DNA from: JAEUNX01 sp034004685
GTDB lineage: Bacteria > Pseudomonadota > Gammaproteobacteria > Burkholderiales > Rhodocyclaceae
Length of the DNA: 28,018 nt
Assembly: GCA_034004685.1 (NCBI GenBank)
Contig: JAVEWG010000045.1
Span: 1-28,018, forward strand
Direction of reading: 5' to 3'
A program made the position numbers and the translations under genes. How positions within the stretch are numbered: the stretch's first letter is position 1; each line of letters starts with the position of its first letter. Positions 1 through 7,004 of the stretch are shown here, piece by piece. The notes below the pieces were generated by a model. That model saw only the letters and a list, made by a program, of their open reading frames with translations, was not told where the DNA came from and did not search any database.

Positions 1-1
1 T

Positions 2-78
2 TGGCGGAGTGGACGGGACTCGAACCCGCGACCCCCGGCGTGACAGGCCGGTATTCTAACCGACTGAACTACCACTCC
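2..78 (-). tRNA. tRNA-Asp (GTC), copy 2 of the array
   Basis: The minus strand folds as a 77-nt tRNA with encoded CCA. The acceptor stem is GGAGTGG/CCACTCC with G as discriminator, the T loop is GTTCGAGTC, and the anticodon loop reads CTGTCAC with anticodon GTC. It is the last gene of the second Ala-Glu-Asp triplet and is identical to the Asp gene at 386-462. The transcript continues off the left edge of the window. Confidence 0.97.
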
Positions 79-133
79 GCGCTAACCTGCAGCTTGACGC
101 TGTCGATCCCTGCTTTGCATCAGGTGACCGAAT

Positions 134-209
134 TGGCGTCCCCACGGGGATTCGAACCCCGGTTATCGCCGTGAAAGGGCGGTGTCCTAGGCCTCTAGAC
201 GATGGGGAC
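134..209 (-). tRNA. tRNA-Glu (TTC), copy 2
   Basis: A 76-nt tRNA with encoded CCA, acceptor stem GTCCCCA/TGGGGAC and anticodon loop CTTTCAC (TTC). It is identical to the Glu gene at 503-578. The spacer to the Asp gene is 55 nt here and 40 nt in the other triplet. Confidence 0.97.
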
Positions 210-222
210 AAAGTAGTGTCTT

Positions 223-298
<76 letters not shown>

Positions 299-355
299 GA
301 CACAACTTGAAACTCAAAGAGCGAGGGTAACGCCCAGAAATACCGTTACCCACTT

Positions 356-376
356 ACGGAAGCGATTGGCTTCCGT
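356..376. repeat. Perfect 8-bp inverted repeat between the two tRNA triplets
   Basis: The arms ACGGAAGC and GCTTCCGT flank a 5-nt loop in the 87-bp spacer between the triplets. No T-run follows on the minus strand, so it looks more like a processing hairpin than a terminator. A second perfect 8-bp hairpin (475-494, arms CAGCCTGC/GCAGGCTG) lies in the Glu-Asp spacer of the other triplet. Confidence 0.6.
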
Positions 377-385
377 ACCCAAATC

Positions 386-462
386 TGGCGGAGTGGACGG
401 GACTCGAACCCGCGACCCCCGGCGTGACAGGCCGGTATTCTAACCGACTGAACTACCACTCC
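386..462 (-). tRNA. tRNA-Asp (GTC), copy 1
   Basis: A 77-nt tRNA with CCA, anticodon GTC, identical to the gene at 2-78. It is the third gene of the promoter-proximal triplet. Confidence 0.97.
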
Positions 463-502
463 GCACTAACCCAACAGCCTGCTCCCGCAGGCTGACTAAA
501 CC

Positions 503-578
503 TGGCGTCCCCACGGGGATTCGAACCCCGGTTATCGCCGTGAAAGGGCGGTGTCCTAGGCCTCTAGACGATGGGGAC
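503..578 (-). tRNA. tRNA-Glu (TTC), copy 1
   Basis: A 76-nt tRNA with CCA, anticodon TTC, identical to the gene at 134-209. Only 9 nt separate it from the upstream tRNA-Ala, so the two must be processed from one transcript. Confidence 0.97.
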
Positions 579-587
579 TTCAACGGT

Positions 588-663
<76 letters not shown>

Positions 664-681
664 GACCGCGAAAGAGGCCGC

Positions 682-710
682 ATATTAGCCAACGAATCGC
701 GGGTTGTAAA
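682..710 (-). promoter_or_regulatory. Sigma-70 promoter of the tRNA array
   Basis: On the minus strand TTTACA (710-705) and TAATAT (687-682) are separated by exactly 17 bp. Transcription would start near 675, about 12 nt before the first tRNA-Ala. The -35 box matches the consensus at 5 of 6 positions and the -10 box at 4 of 6. No other promoter is obvious before position 1, so all six tRNAs may share this one. Confidence 0.7.
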
Positions 711-738
711 GGGTTTTGTTACTTACCCCCAATCAAGA

Positions 739-2172
739 CTAGTCTGGCAACACTTTGCCGGGATTCATCAAATTAGCTGGATCAAGGGCAGTCTTGACCC
801 TTCTCATCAACTCCAACTCCACGGAGGATTTATATCGGCCCAGTTCGGCGCGCTTCAAAAGCCCTATCCCGTGCTCCGCCGAGATCGACCCGCCTTGTCC
901 GTGCACCAGGTCATGCACCAATCGGCTGATCTCCTCGCTACGGGCCAGCAGACCTCGATTGGCCTCGGTATCCCTCAGGGACAAGTTGTAGTGCAGGTTA
1001 CCGTCACCCAGGTGTCCGAACACCACGATCCTCAGCCCGGGAAACCCGGCCTCCAATGCCCTGCCTGCCTGCCGCAGAAAGCCCGGGATCCTCCCCACAG
1101 GAATCGCAATGTCGTGCTTGATGCTGAACCCTTCGATTCGCTGGGCTTCGGCGATATTTTCTCGCAAAGCCCACAAGGTGTTGATCTGGCCAATGCTTGA
1201 TGCCAGCACCACATCCGTGACCTGCCCAGCCGCCATGCTGTGGGCCAGACAATCCTGTAAAAGGGTGTCCAACCCGCCGTTAGCCACGGTATCCGTGAGC
1301 TCCACCAGCGCCGACCACCCACCATGGCCAGGCAGGGGGTTGTGTGCTGCGGGAATGTGCCGCAGGACCAAATCCAGGGCTTCCTCGCCCACCAATTCGA
1401 ATGCCGTGAGCCGGTCCCCACAGGCCCCACGCAAGACCGCGAGCACGTCCAGGGCTGCTTCCGACGATGCCAGGCCAACCCAGGCCAAGGACCGGCCCCT
1501 GGGGCGGGGGAAAAGCTTAAGGGTTGCGGCGGTCACCACCCCGAGGGTTCCTTCCGCGCCAATGAACAACTGCTTCAAGTCATACCCGGTGTTGTCCTTA
1601 CGCAGCCCTCGCAAGCCATGCCAGATGCGACCGTCCGCCAGCACCACCTCCAGACCCAGCACCAGATCCCTGGTAGAACCATAGCGCAAGACATGAACCC
1701 CCCCGGCGTTAGTGGAAATGTTCCCCCCCAGCTCACAGGAACCCTCCGAAGCCAGGGAGAGGGGGTACAAGCGATCCGCGGCCTCTGCGGCAGTCTGGAT
1801 CTGACTCAAGGTGCAACCGGCTTCGGCGCAAAGGGTGTTGTCCAGTGGGTCGACGCTACGGATACGATTGAGCCGGGAGAGGTTGATTACCACGCTAGGG
1901 ATTTCCGCCAGGGCCACAGCGCCGCCGCACAAGCCGGTATTTCCGCCCTGAGGAACGAGGGCGATGCCCTCCTGGGTACAGACTCTCACCACCGCAGCCA
2001 CCGACTCCGCATCCGCTGGCAGGACCACCCCCAAGGCCTGCCCTCGATAACGCCCCCGCCAATCGGCGAGATAGGGCGCGATGGCCTCGGGCCGGGTCAA
2101 AACATGGTCTGCCCCCACCAGCGCTTCCAACTGGCGCAGCAAGCGCAGATTCACTCTGGACGCCCGGCTCAA
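739..2172 (-). CDS. FAD-linked 2-hydroxyacid dehydrogenase (GlcD/D-2-hydroxyglutarate dehydrogenase type)
   Basis: 477 residues, the usual length for this family. An N-terminal PCMH-type FAD-binding domain (about 45-225) contains the PQGGNTGLCGG segment, and a C-terminal FAD-oxidase domain (about 225-475) contains FGHLGDGNLHYN, AEHGIG and a final NPGKVLP motif. Enzymes of this family oxidise D-2-hydroxyacids (D-lactate, glycolate, D-2-hydroxyglutarate) and pass electrons to a carrier; the substrate cannot be read from the sequence. The start is a TTG that overlaps the stop of the upstream patatin gene as TTGA. A strong GGGGGAGG lies 3-4 nt before it, so translation is probably coupled. An in-frame GTG six codons later has a poorer leader. 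The neighbours do not identify the substrate. Confidence 0.9.
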   Translation of the reverse strand: MSRASRVNLRLLRQLEALVGADHVLTRPEAIAPYLADWRGRYRGQALGVVLPADAESVAAVVRVCTQEGIALVPQGGNTGLCGGAVALAEIPSVVINLSRLNRIRSVDPLDNTLCAEAGCTLSQIQTAAEAADRLYPLSLASEGSCELGGNISTNAGGVHVLRYGSTRDLVLGLEVVLADGRIWHGLRGLRKDNTGYDLKQLFIGAEGTLGVVTAATLKLFPRPRGRSLAWVGLASSEAALDVLAVLRGACGDRLTAFELVGEEALDLVLRHIPAAHNPLPGHGGWSALVELTDTVANGGLDTLLQDCLAHSMAAGQVTDVVLASSIGQINTLWALRENIAEAQRIEGFSIKHDIAIPVGRIPGFLRQAGRALEAGFPGLRIVVFGHLGDGNLHYNLSLRDTEANRGLLARSEEISRLVHDLVHGQGGSISAEHGIGLLKRAELGRYKSSVELELMRRVKTALDPANLMNPGKVLPD

Positions 2173-3098
2173 GACCCTCCCCCTTCCATCAGATGACGAA
2201 TCGCGGGCAACATCCGCCGGACTTCCGCCTCACCCTCGGCGATCGCCTCGGTCGCCCGGTGATAGTCCAGGGGACCAATCTGCCCCAAGCGCGGCGATAG
2301 CAACAGATCCGCCGGATCCCCCGCCAGACGGCTCCGGGCAATCCGCTCCTGCATGATGCTGATGGAACTGGCCAGGACCGCAGCCAGGGATGGCAGGGGA
2401 TGCTCGCCGGATCCGTTTCCACTGCGCCCCCTCCCGTTCAACACGCGGGCGACCAGCCTTCCCCACCGCCCCTCCGGTGCCGAATCAGCCTGGCTCGCAA
2501 CCCGCAGGGCCCGCCCCACCACGCCGGAGCCGAGATCCACTGCCACAACAATATCGGCCCCCATCGCTCGACACAGTGTCACCGGCACGGGATTGACCAG
2601 GCCACCATCCACCAGGAGGCGCCCGGCCAGTAGGACGGGGGTCATCAATCCGGGCAAGGCAATGGAGGCCCTTACCGCCTCGGAAAGACGGCCCTCCTTG
2701 AGCCAGACCTCGCGGCCGCTGGCCAAGTCCGTGGCGACACAGGCAAAAGGAAGGGGCAAGTCCAGGAACGAGCGATCGCCGATGCGCCCTTCGAAAAACT
2801 CCATCAGGCGCACGCCTTTGATCAAGCCGCCCTTGAGGCTCACATCCAAGAGCTGGATCACCTCCTGCCACTTCAAGGCGCAGGCCCACTCCGCCAGGCT
2901 CTCCCCCTCCCCCGCGGCAACTGCGGCACCGACGAAAGCCCCCATGGAACAGCCGCAGATCAGATCCGGCCTCACCCCCTCCCGCGCCAGGCCACGCAGA
3001 ATCCCAAGGTGGGCCCAGCCCCGGGCCGAGCCGCTCCCAAGGGCCAAGCCCAATTTTAAAGGCCGTTCTTTGCTTGCCGGGAAAACGGGGTCGATCAT
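2169..3098 (-). CDS. Patatin-like phospholipase, RssA-type
   Basis: 309 residues. All patatin hallmarks are present: the glycine-rich oxyanion loop GSGSARGWAH (21-30), the nucleophile elbow GCSMG with Ser51, and the DGG motif with Asp164 followed by LVNPVPV. Bacterial members are Ser-Asp dyad lipid acyl hydrolases, and this short form without extra domains resembles E. coli RssA. No signal peptide is seen, so it is probably cytoplasmic. GGAG lies five bases before the ATG. It is 32 bp downstream of rimO and overlaps the dehydrogenase gene by four bases, so rimO, this gene and the dehydrogenase are likely co-transcribed. The physiological lipid substrate is unknown. Confidence 0.9.
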   Translation of the reverse strand: MIDPVFPASKERPLKLGLALGSGSARGWAHLGILRGLAREGVRPDLICGCSMGAFVGAAVAAGEGESLAEWACALKWQEVIQLLDVSLKGGLIKGVRLMEFFEGRIGDRSFLDLPLPFACVATDLASGREVWLKEGRLSEAVRASIALPGLMTPVLLAGRLLVDGGLVNPVPVTLCRAMGADIVVAVDLGSGVVGRALRVASQADSAPEGRWGRLVARVLNGRGRSGNGSGEHPLPSLAAVLASSISIMQERIARSRLAGDPADLLLSPRLGQIGPLDYHRATEAIAEGEAEVRRMLPAIRHLMEGGGS

Positions 3099-3130
3099 GG
3101 GGGCTCCAGCTGGCGGGCTCCCCGTCGAGC

Positions 3131-4462
3131 CTAATCGATCAGCTCGGCGTATAGGTCGTGGACGTCGCAGTCGGTGACCCGCACCCGGGCAAACTCGCCC
3201 ACCTCCAGGTGCTGGCCATCCGGGATGATCACCAGGCCGTCGATCTCCGGCGCATCACCCTCGGAGCGGGCCAGGGCGCCATCTTCGTCCACCTCATCCA
3301 CCAGCACGGTAATTTCCCAGCCGATCCGCCGCTCCAGGCGCTGCGTGCTGATGTCCTCCTGGAACTCCATCAGGCGGGCGCGTCGCTCTTCCCGCACTTC
3401 GTCAGGAACCGGATCTGGCAGTTCGTTGGCCGTCGCGCCTTCCACCGGTGAATAGGCAAAAGCGCCCACCCGATCAAGCTGTGCTTCGTCGAGGAAGCGC
3501 AGCAGCTGCTCGAAATCCTCATCGGTCTCCCCTGGGAAGCCGGTGATGAAGGTGCTGCGCAAGGTCAGGTCAGGGCAGATGCTGCGCCACTTGCGGATCC
3601 GCTCCAGGGTGTTTTCGGCCGAAGCGGGCCGCTTCATCATTTTCAGGATGCGGGGGCTGGCATGCTGGAAGGGCACATCCAGATAGGGAAGGATCAGCCC
3701 CTCCGCCATCAGAGGGATGATGTCGTCCACGCTGGGATAGGGATACACGTAATGCATCCGGATCCAGACCCCCAGCTCCCCCAGGGCGCGGGCCAGATCC
3801 AGCAGGCGGGTCTTGACCGGTCGGCCGCCCCAGAAACCGGTGCGGTACTTGAGATCCACCCCGTAGGCGCTGGTGTCCTGGGAAATCACCAGGATCTCCC
3901 GCACGCCGGCCTCCACGAGGGACTCTGCCTCTCGCATCACCTCGCCGATCGGCCGACTGACCAGATCGCCCCGCATGGAGGGGATGATGCAGAAGGAGCA
4001 ACGATGGTTACAGCCCTCTGAAATCTTGAGATAGGCGTAATGATCCGGCGTGAGGCGCACCCCCTGGGGTGGCACCAGGTCCGTGAAGGGATCGTGACGC
4101 TTGGGCAAATGGAGATGAACCTGCTGCATCACTGCCTCGGTGGCATGGGGCCCCGTCACTGCCAGCACCTGGGGATGGGCGGCCAGAACCACGTCCTCCT
4201 TGGCTCCCAAACAGCCAGTCACGATCACCTTGCCGTTCTCGTTGAGCGCCTCGCCGATGGCATCGAGGGATTCCTCCACCGCTGCATCGATAAAGCCGCA
4301 GGTGTTCACCACTACCAGGTCGGCATCCTCGTAAGTAGCGGAAATGTCATATCCTTCGCCCCGCAGGCGGGTGAGGATGTGTTCCGAATCCACGGTTGCC
4401 TTCGGGCACCCGAGGGAAACGAAGCCGACCCGTGGCGGCCGGTTCGGATTGCTTGCAGTCAT
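3131..4462 (-). CDS. rimO: Ribosomal protein S12 methylthiotransferase RimO
   Basis: 443 residues, typical of RimO. The N-terminal UPF0004 domain binds one iron-sulfur cluster through Cys19, Cys55 and Cys84. The radical-SAM core carries CNHRCSFC (Cys151, Cys155, Cys158), and a C-terminal TRAM domain follows. The enzyme adds a methylthio group to the conserved aspartate of ribosomal protein S12. The GFVSLGCPKATVDSE start and IPSMRGDLVSRP separate it from the tRNA-modifying relative MiaB. The ATG at 4462 has no clear Shine-Dalgarno sequence (CCAGCCTCAACACA precedes it), so translation may depend on readthrough from phaR, 45 bp upstream. Confidence 0.97.
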   Translation of the reverse strand: MTASNPNRPPRVGFVSLGCPKATVDSEHILTRLRGEGYDISATYEDADLVVVNTCGFIDAAVEESLDAIGEALNENGKVIVTGCLGAKEDVVLAAHPQVLAVTGPHATEAVMQQVHLHLPKRHDPFTDLVPPQGVRLTPDHYAYLKISEGCNHRCSFCIIPSMRGDLVSRPIGEVMREAESLVEAGVREILVISQDTSAYGVDLKYRTGFWGGRPVKTRLLDLARALGELGVWIRMHYVYPYPSVDDIIPLMAEGLILPYLDVPFQHASPRILKMMKRPASAENTLERIRKWRSICPDLTLRSTFITGFPGETDEDFEQLLRFLDEAQLDRVGAFAYSPVEGATANELPDPVPDEVREERRARLMEFQEDISTQRLERRIGWEITVLVDEVDEDGALARSEGDAPEIDGLVIIPDGQHLEVGEFARVRVTDCDVHDLYAELID

Positions 4463-4507
4463 TGTGTTGAGGCTGGCAGGACCGTCTGGCGGTCGATGGT
4501 GGAAGTT

Positions 4508-5107
4508 TTATTTCTTGGTGGGCGTGGAACCCGTGGCCTCGGAGGCCTCCTGGACGGGCTTGCCATCGGTCCGTCCATAGTTCTGGAACTGAAAGCCCGA
4601 GAACATGTTGCGGGTCTGATTCTCGATCTGCTCCTGCATTTGCAGGAACATCTTCTTGCTTTGCTCCATGTAGGTTCCGAGCATGCTCTGGAGGGCTGGC
4701 CCCTGAAAATTCAGGAACTGGGCCCACAAATCACGGCTCATGGGGCTGCTGTCGCCATAGATGGCCTTGGCCTGCCCCTGCAGCTTCTGCTGCATGTCGG
4801 TAAACGCATTGATGTTGTTCTCCAGGTACTTGCCCATCATCCCCTGCATGGCGTTGCCATAGAAACGAATCATGTGGGCCAGGAGATCACTGGTGAACAT
4901 GGGGGACCCGCCGGCCTCCTCCTCCAGGATGATCTGCAACAGGATGCTGCGGGTCAGGTCATCCCCGGTCTTGGCATCCAGCACCTGGAACTCTTCGTGA
5001 GCCAGGACCAATTCCTTCACATCGCAAAGCGTGATGTACGAACTGGTACGCGTGTCATACAACCGCCGATTCGGGTACTTTTTGATCAGACGTGTCTGTC
5101 CAGCCAT
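4508..5107 (-). CDS. phaR: Polyhydroxyalkanoate synthesis repressor PhaR
   Basis: 199 residues. The N-terminal PHB/PHA accumulation regulator DNA-binding domain (about 5-65) contains KKYPNRRLYDT and LCDVKELV. A phasin-like helical region follows, rich in Gln and Met (MQQKLQ, MEQSKKMFLQMQEQIENQ). PhaR proteins bind both PHA granules and the promoters of phasin and phaR genes, releasing DNA when granules form. I chose the ATG at 5107 because GAGGAGGTGAGGAAG precedes it with ideal spacing; the GTG three codons earlier would overlap that site. A terminator at 5170-5193 separates it from phaB1, so phaR probably has its own promoter in 5108-5170, where a TATAAT-like box is not obvious. Confidence 0.95.
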   Translation of the reverse strand: MAGQTRLIKKYPNRRLYDTRTSSYITLCDVKELVLAHEEFQVLDAKTGDDLTRSILLQIILEEEAGGSPMFTSDLLAHMIRFYGNAMQGMMGKYLENNINAFTDMQQKLQGQAKAIYGDSSPMSRDLWAQFLNFQGPALQSMLGTYMEQSKKMFLQMQEQIENQTRNMFSGFQFQNYGRTDGKPVQEASEATGSTPTKK

Positions 5108-5169
5108 CTTCCTCACCTCCTCAATGGCGGCTTGCCCGCTCTAATTTCATTATATCGCGCTGCGGCAAC

Positions 5170-5193
5170 AAAAACCCCGCCTGGCGGCGGGGT
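5170..5193 (-). terminator. Intrinsic terminator after phaB1
   Basis: On the minus strand CCCCGCC-GCCA-GGCGGGG (5192-5175) is a perfect 7-bp stem with a 4-nt loop, followed directly by TTTTTG. It lies 36 bp past the phaB1 stop. Confidence 0.88.
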
Positions 5194-5228
5194 CGTGTCC
5201 GACGGGGCGCTCCGAAGACCGGCAGGTC

Positions 5229-5969
5229 TCAGCACATGTGCAGACCACCATTGATATTGATGGTGGCGCCAGTGATGTAGCCGGCCAGTTCAGAAGACAA
5301 ATAGGCGCACAGGGCACCGATTTCCTCAGGCTTGCCCAGGCGCTTCATGGGAATGCTATCGACGATACCCTGGCGAATATCTTCCCGGATTGCCATGACC
5401 ATCTCGGTACCGATGTAACCGGGCGCGACGGCATTGACAGTCACGCCTTTGGTGGCAAGTTCCTGGGCCAGCGCCTTGGTGAAACCCAGCACACCGGCCT
5501 TGGCGGTGGAGTAGTTGGACTGCCCGGCTTGCCCCTTGACCCCATTGACCGACGAGATGTTGATAATGCGGCCCCACCCTCGCTCGGCCATCTTGGCAGA
5601 CACCTGATGGGTGACATTGAACAAGCTATTCAGGTTGGTGTTGATCACAGCGTCCCACTGGGCCTTTTCCATTTTGGGGAAAAACTTGTCGCGGGTGATT
5701 CCGGCGTTGTTCACCAGCACATCCACCTTCCCTACCTCAGCCTCAATCTTGGCGACCATGGCCACGCAGGAATCGTAATCCGAAACGTCCCCTTCGGCAG
5801 GAATGAACGCAAAGCCCTGCGCCTCTTGCCTGGCCAGCCACTCGTCCTTCTGAGGAAAACCCGGCAGGCAGTTGGCGACAACCCGCATCCCACCATTGGC
5901 CAATCCCTGACAAATCGCGGTGCCAAGACCACCCATGGCGCCGGTTACTAGAGCGATCTTTTGAGTCAT
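5229..5969 (-). CDS. phaB: Acetoacetyl-CoA reductase (PhaB), first paralogue
   Basis: 246 residues, a short-chain dehydrogenase. It has TGAMGGLG (nucleotide-binding loop, 9-16), NNAG (87-90) and the catalytic set Ser140, Tyr153 and Lys157 in NISSVNG and YSTAK, and it ends in the GGLHM tail typical of PhaB. It reduces acetoacetyl-CoA to (R)-3-hydroxybutyryl-CoA with NADPH, giving the monomer for PHB synthesis by PhaC. GAGGAA lies 5 nt before the ATG. It has its own terminator downstream and probably its own promoter (TATAAT at 6081-6076), so it can be regulated apart from phaB2. By eye it is closer to the Cupriavidus-type PhaB N-terminus (MTQ, NTNLNSLFNVT) than is its neighbour. Confidence 0.95.
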   Translation of the reverse strand: MTQKIALVTGAMGGLGTAICQGLANGGMRVVANCLPGFPQKDEWLARQEAQGFAFIPAEGDVSDYDSCVAMVAKIEAEVGKVDVLVNNAGITRDKFFPKMEKAQWDAVINTNLNSLFNVTHQVSAKMAERGWGRIINISSVNGVKGQAGQSNYSTAKAGVLGFTKALAQELATKGVTVNAVAPGYIGTEMVMAIREDIRQGIVDSIPMKRLGKPEEIGALCAYLSSELAGYITGATININGGLHMC

Positions 5970-6075
5970 GTCGATTCCTCGTGCTGCAACAAATTAAGGG
6001 ATGGCATACCGCCGGCCCGGTGGCCGATGCGCCCCATTTTCCCTTATGTGACGCACGACGACACACTGTGGAATC

Positions 6076-6104
6076 ATTATAACCAAAACATCGAGCCTGT
6101 GTTG
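6076..6104 (-). promoter_or_regulatory. Candidate promoter of phaB1
   Basis: A perfect TATAAT lies at 6081-6076 on the minus strand, between the phaB2 terminator and phaB1. The hexamer 17 bp upstream is CAACAC, a weak -35; TTGCAA lies 20 bp upstream, which is too far to be standard. The transcript would have a leader of about 100 nt. Confidence 0.45.
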
Positions 6105-6108
6105 CAAT

Positions 6109-6135
6109 GCAAAAAACGGCGCCGAAGCGCCGTTT
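6109..6135 (-). terminator. Intrinsic terminator after phaB2
   Basis: On the minus strand AAACGGCGC-TTCG-GCGCCGTTT is a perfect 9-bp stem capped by a C(UUCG)G tetraloop, and the T-run continues to six T. It begins 26 bp past the phaB2 stop. Confidence 0.92.
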
Positions 6136-6161
6136 GAAACAGACAATGCAAACCTATCGGA

Positions 6162-6902
6162 TCAGAACATGTGCTGCCCACCGTTGATGGACACGTTGGC
6201 CCCTGTCAGGAACGCAGCTTCATCCGAGGCCAGATAGGCGACCAAACCTGCGATTTCTTCCGGCTTGCCCAGGCGGCCGACCGGAATCTGGGGCAGGATC
6301 TTGGAATCCAGGACGTCCTGGGGAATGGCCATCACCATTTTGGTCCCGATGTAGCCAGGAGAAATGGTGTTCACCGTCACTCCGCTGCGGGCCACTTCCA
6401 AGGCCAAGGCCTTGGTGAAACCGTGCATGCCCGCCTTGGCAGCGGAGTAGTTGGTTTGACCAAAGGCCCCCTTCTGGCCATTGACCGACGAGACGTTGAT
6501 GACCCGCCCCCATTTGCGCTCGATCATGCCGTCCATGACCTGTTTTGTCATGTTGAAAACGCTGTCCAGGTTGGTCCGCATGACTACATCCCAATCGGCC
6601 TTGCTCATGCGTTTGAAGGTCATGTCCCGGGTAATGCCGGCGTTATTGACCAGCACATCAACTGGGCCGACTTCCTTGGTGACGGCCTCGACGCAGGCCT
6701 TGGCGGCATCGAAATCCGCCACGTCACACGGATAGCCCTTGAAGCCATAACCCATGTTGTTCATGGTTTGCAGCCATTCAGCCGCCTTCGAATTTGACGG
6801 GGAATGGGTTGTTACCACCCGGTAGCCGAGAGCGGCCAGCTTGATGCAGATCGCTTCGCCCAAACCACCCATGCCACCGGTCACTAGTGCAACTCTTGCC
6901 AT
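6162..6902 (-). CDS. phaB: Acetoacetyl-CoA reductase (PhaB), second paralogue
   Basis: 246 residues, the same length as the first paralogue. It has TGGMGGLG (8-15), NNAG, Ser139, Tyr152 and Lys156 (VSSVNGQKG, YSAAK), and it ends GGQHM. The predicted reaction is the same NADPH-dependent reduction of acetoacetyl-CoA. The ATG at 6902 is preferred over an upstream in-frame start because AAAGGAGAGGAATAAC precedes it and the family starts there. It follows phaC by about 100 bp and ends in a strong UUCG terminator, so phaC-phaB2 is one transcription unit. The two reductases differ most between residues 30 and 75, near the cofactor-binding region, so they may differ in cofactor or chain-length preference; that is inference. 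Confidence 0.95.
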   Translation of the reverse strand: MARVALVTGGMGGLGEAICIKLAALGYRVVTTHSPSNSKAAEWLQTMNNMGYGFKGYPCDVADFDAAKACVEAVTKEVGPVDVLVNNAGITRDMTFKRMSKADWDVVMRTNLDSVFNMTKQVMDGMIERKWGRVINVSSVNGQKGAFGQTNYSAAKAGMHGFTKALALEVARSGVTVNTISPGYIGTKMVMAIPQDVLDSKILPQIPVGRLGKPEEIAGLVAYLASDEAAFLTGANVSINGGQHMF

Positions 6903-7004
6903 GTTATTCCTCTCCTTTTGCCAATTGCGCGGGGGTTTGCGCCCCTCGCAGCAGCCCCCCACTCCACTGCCGCAGCGAACTCTTCCTGATTTTGTCTGGA
7001 ACCT

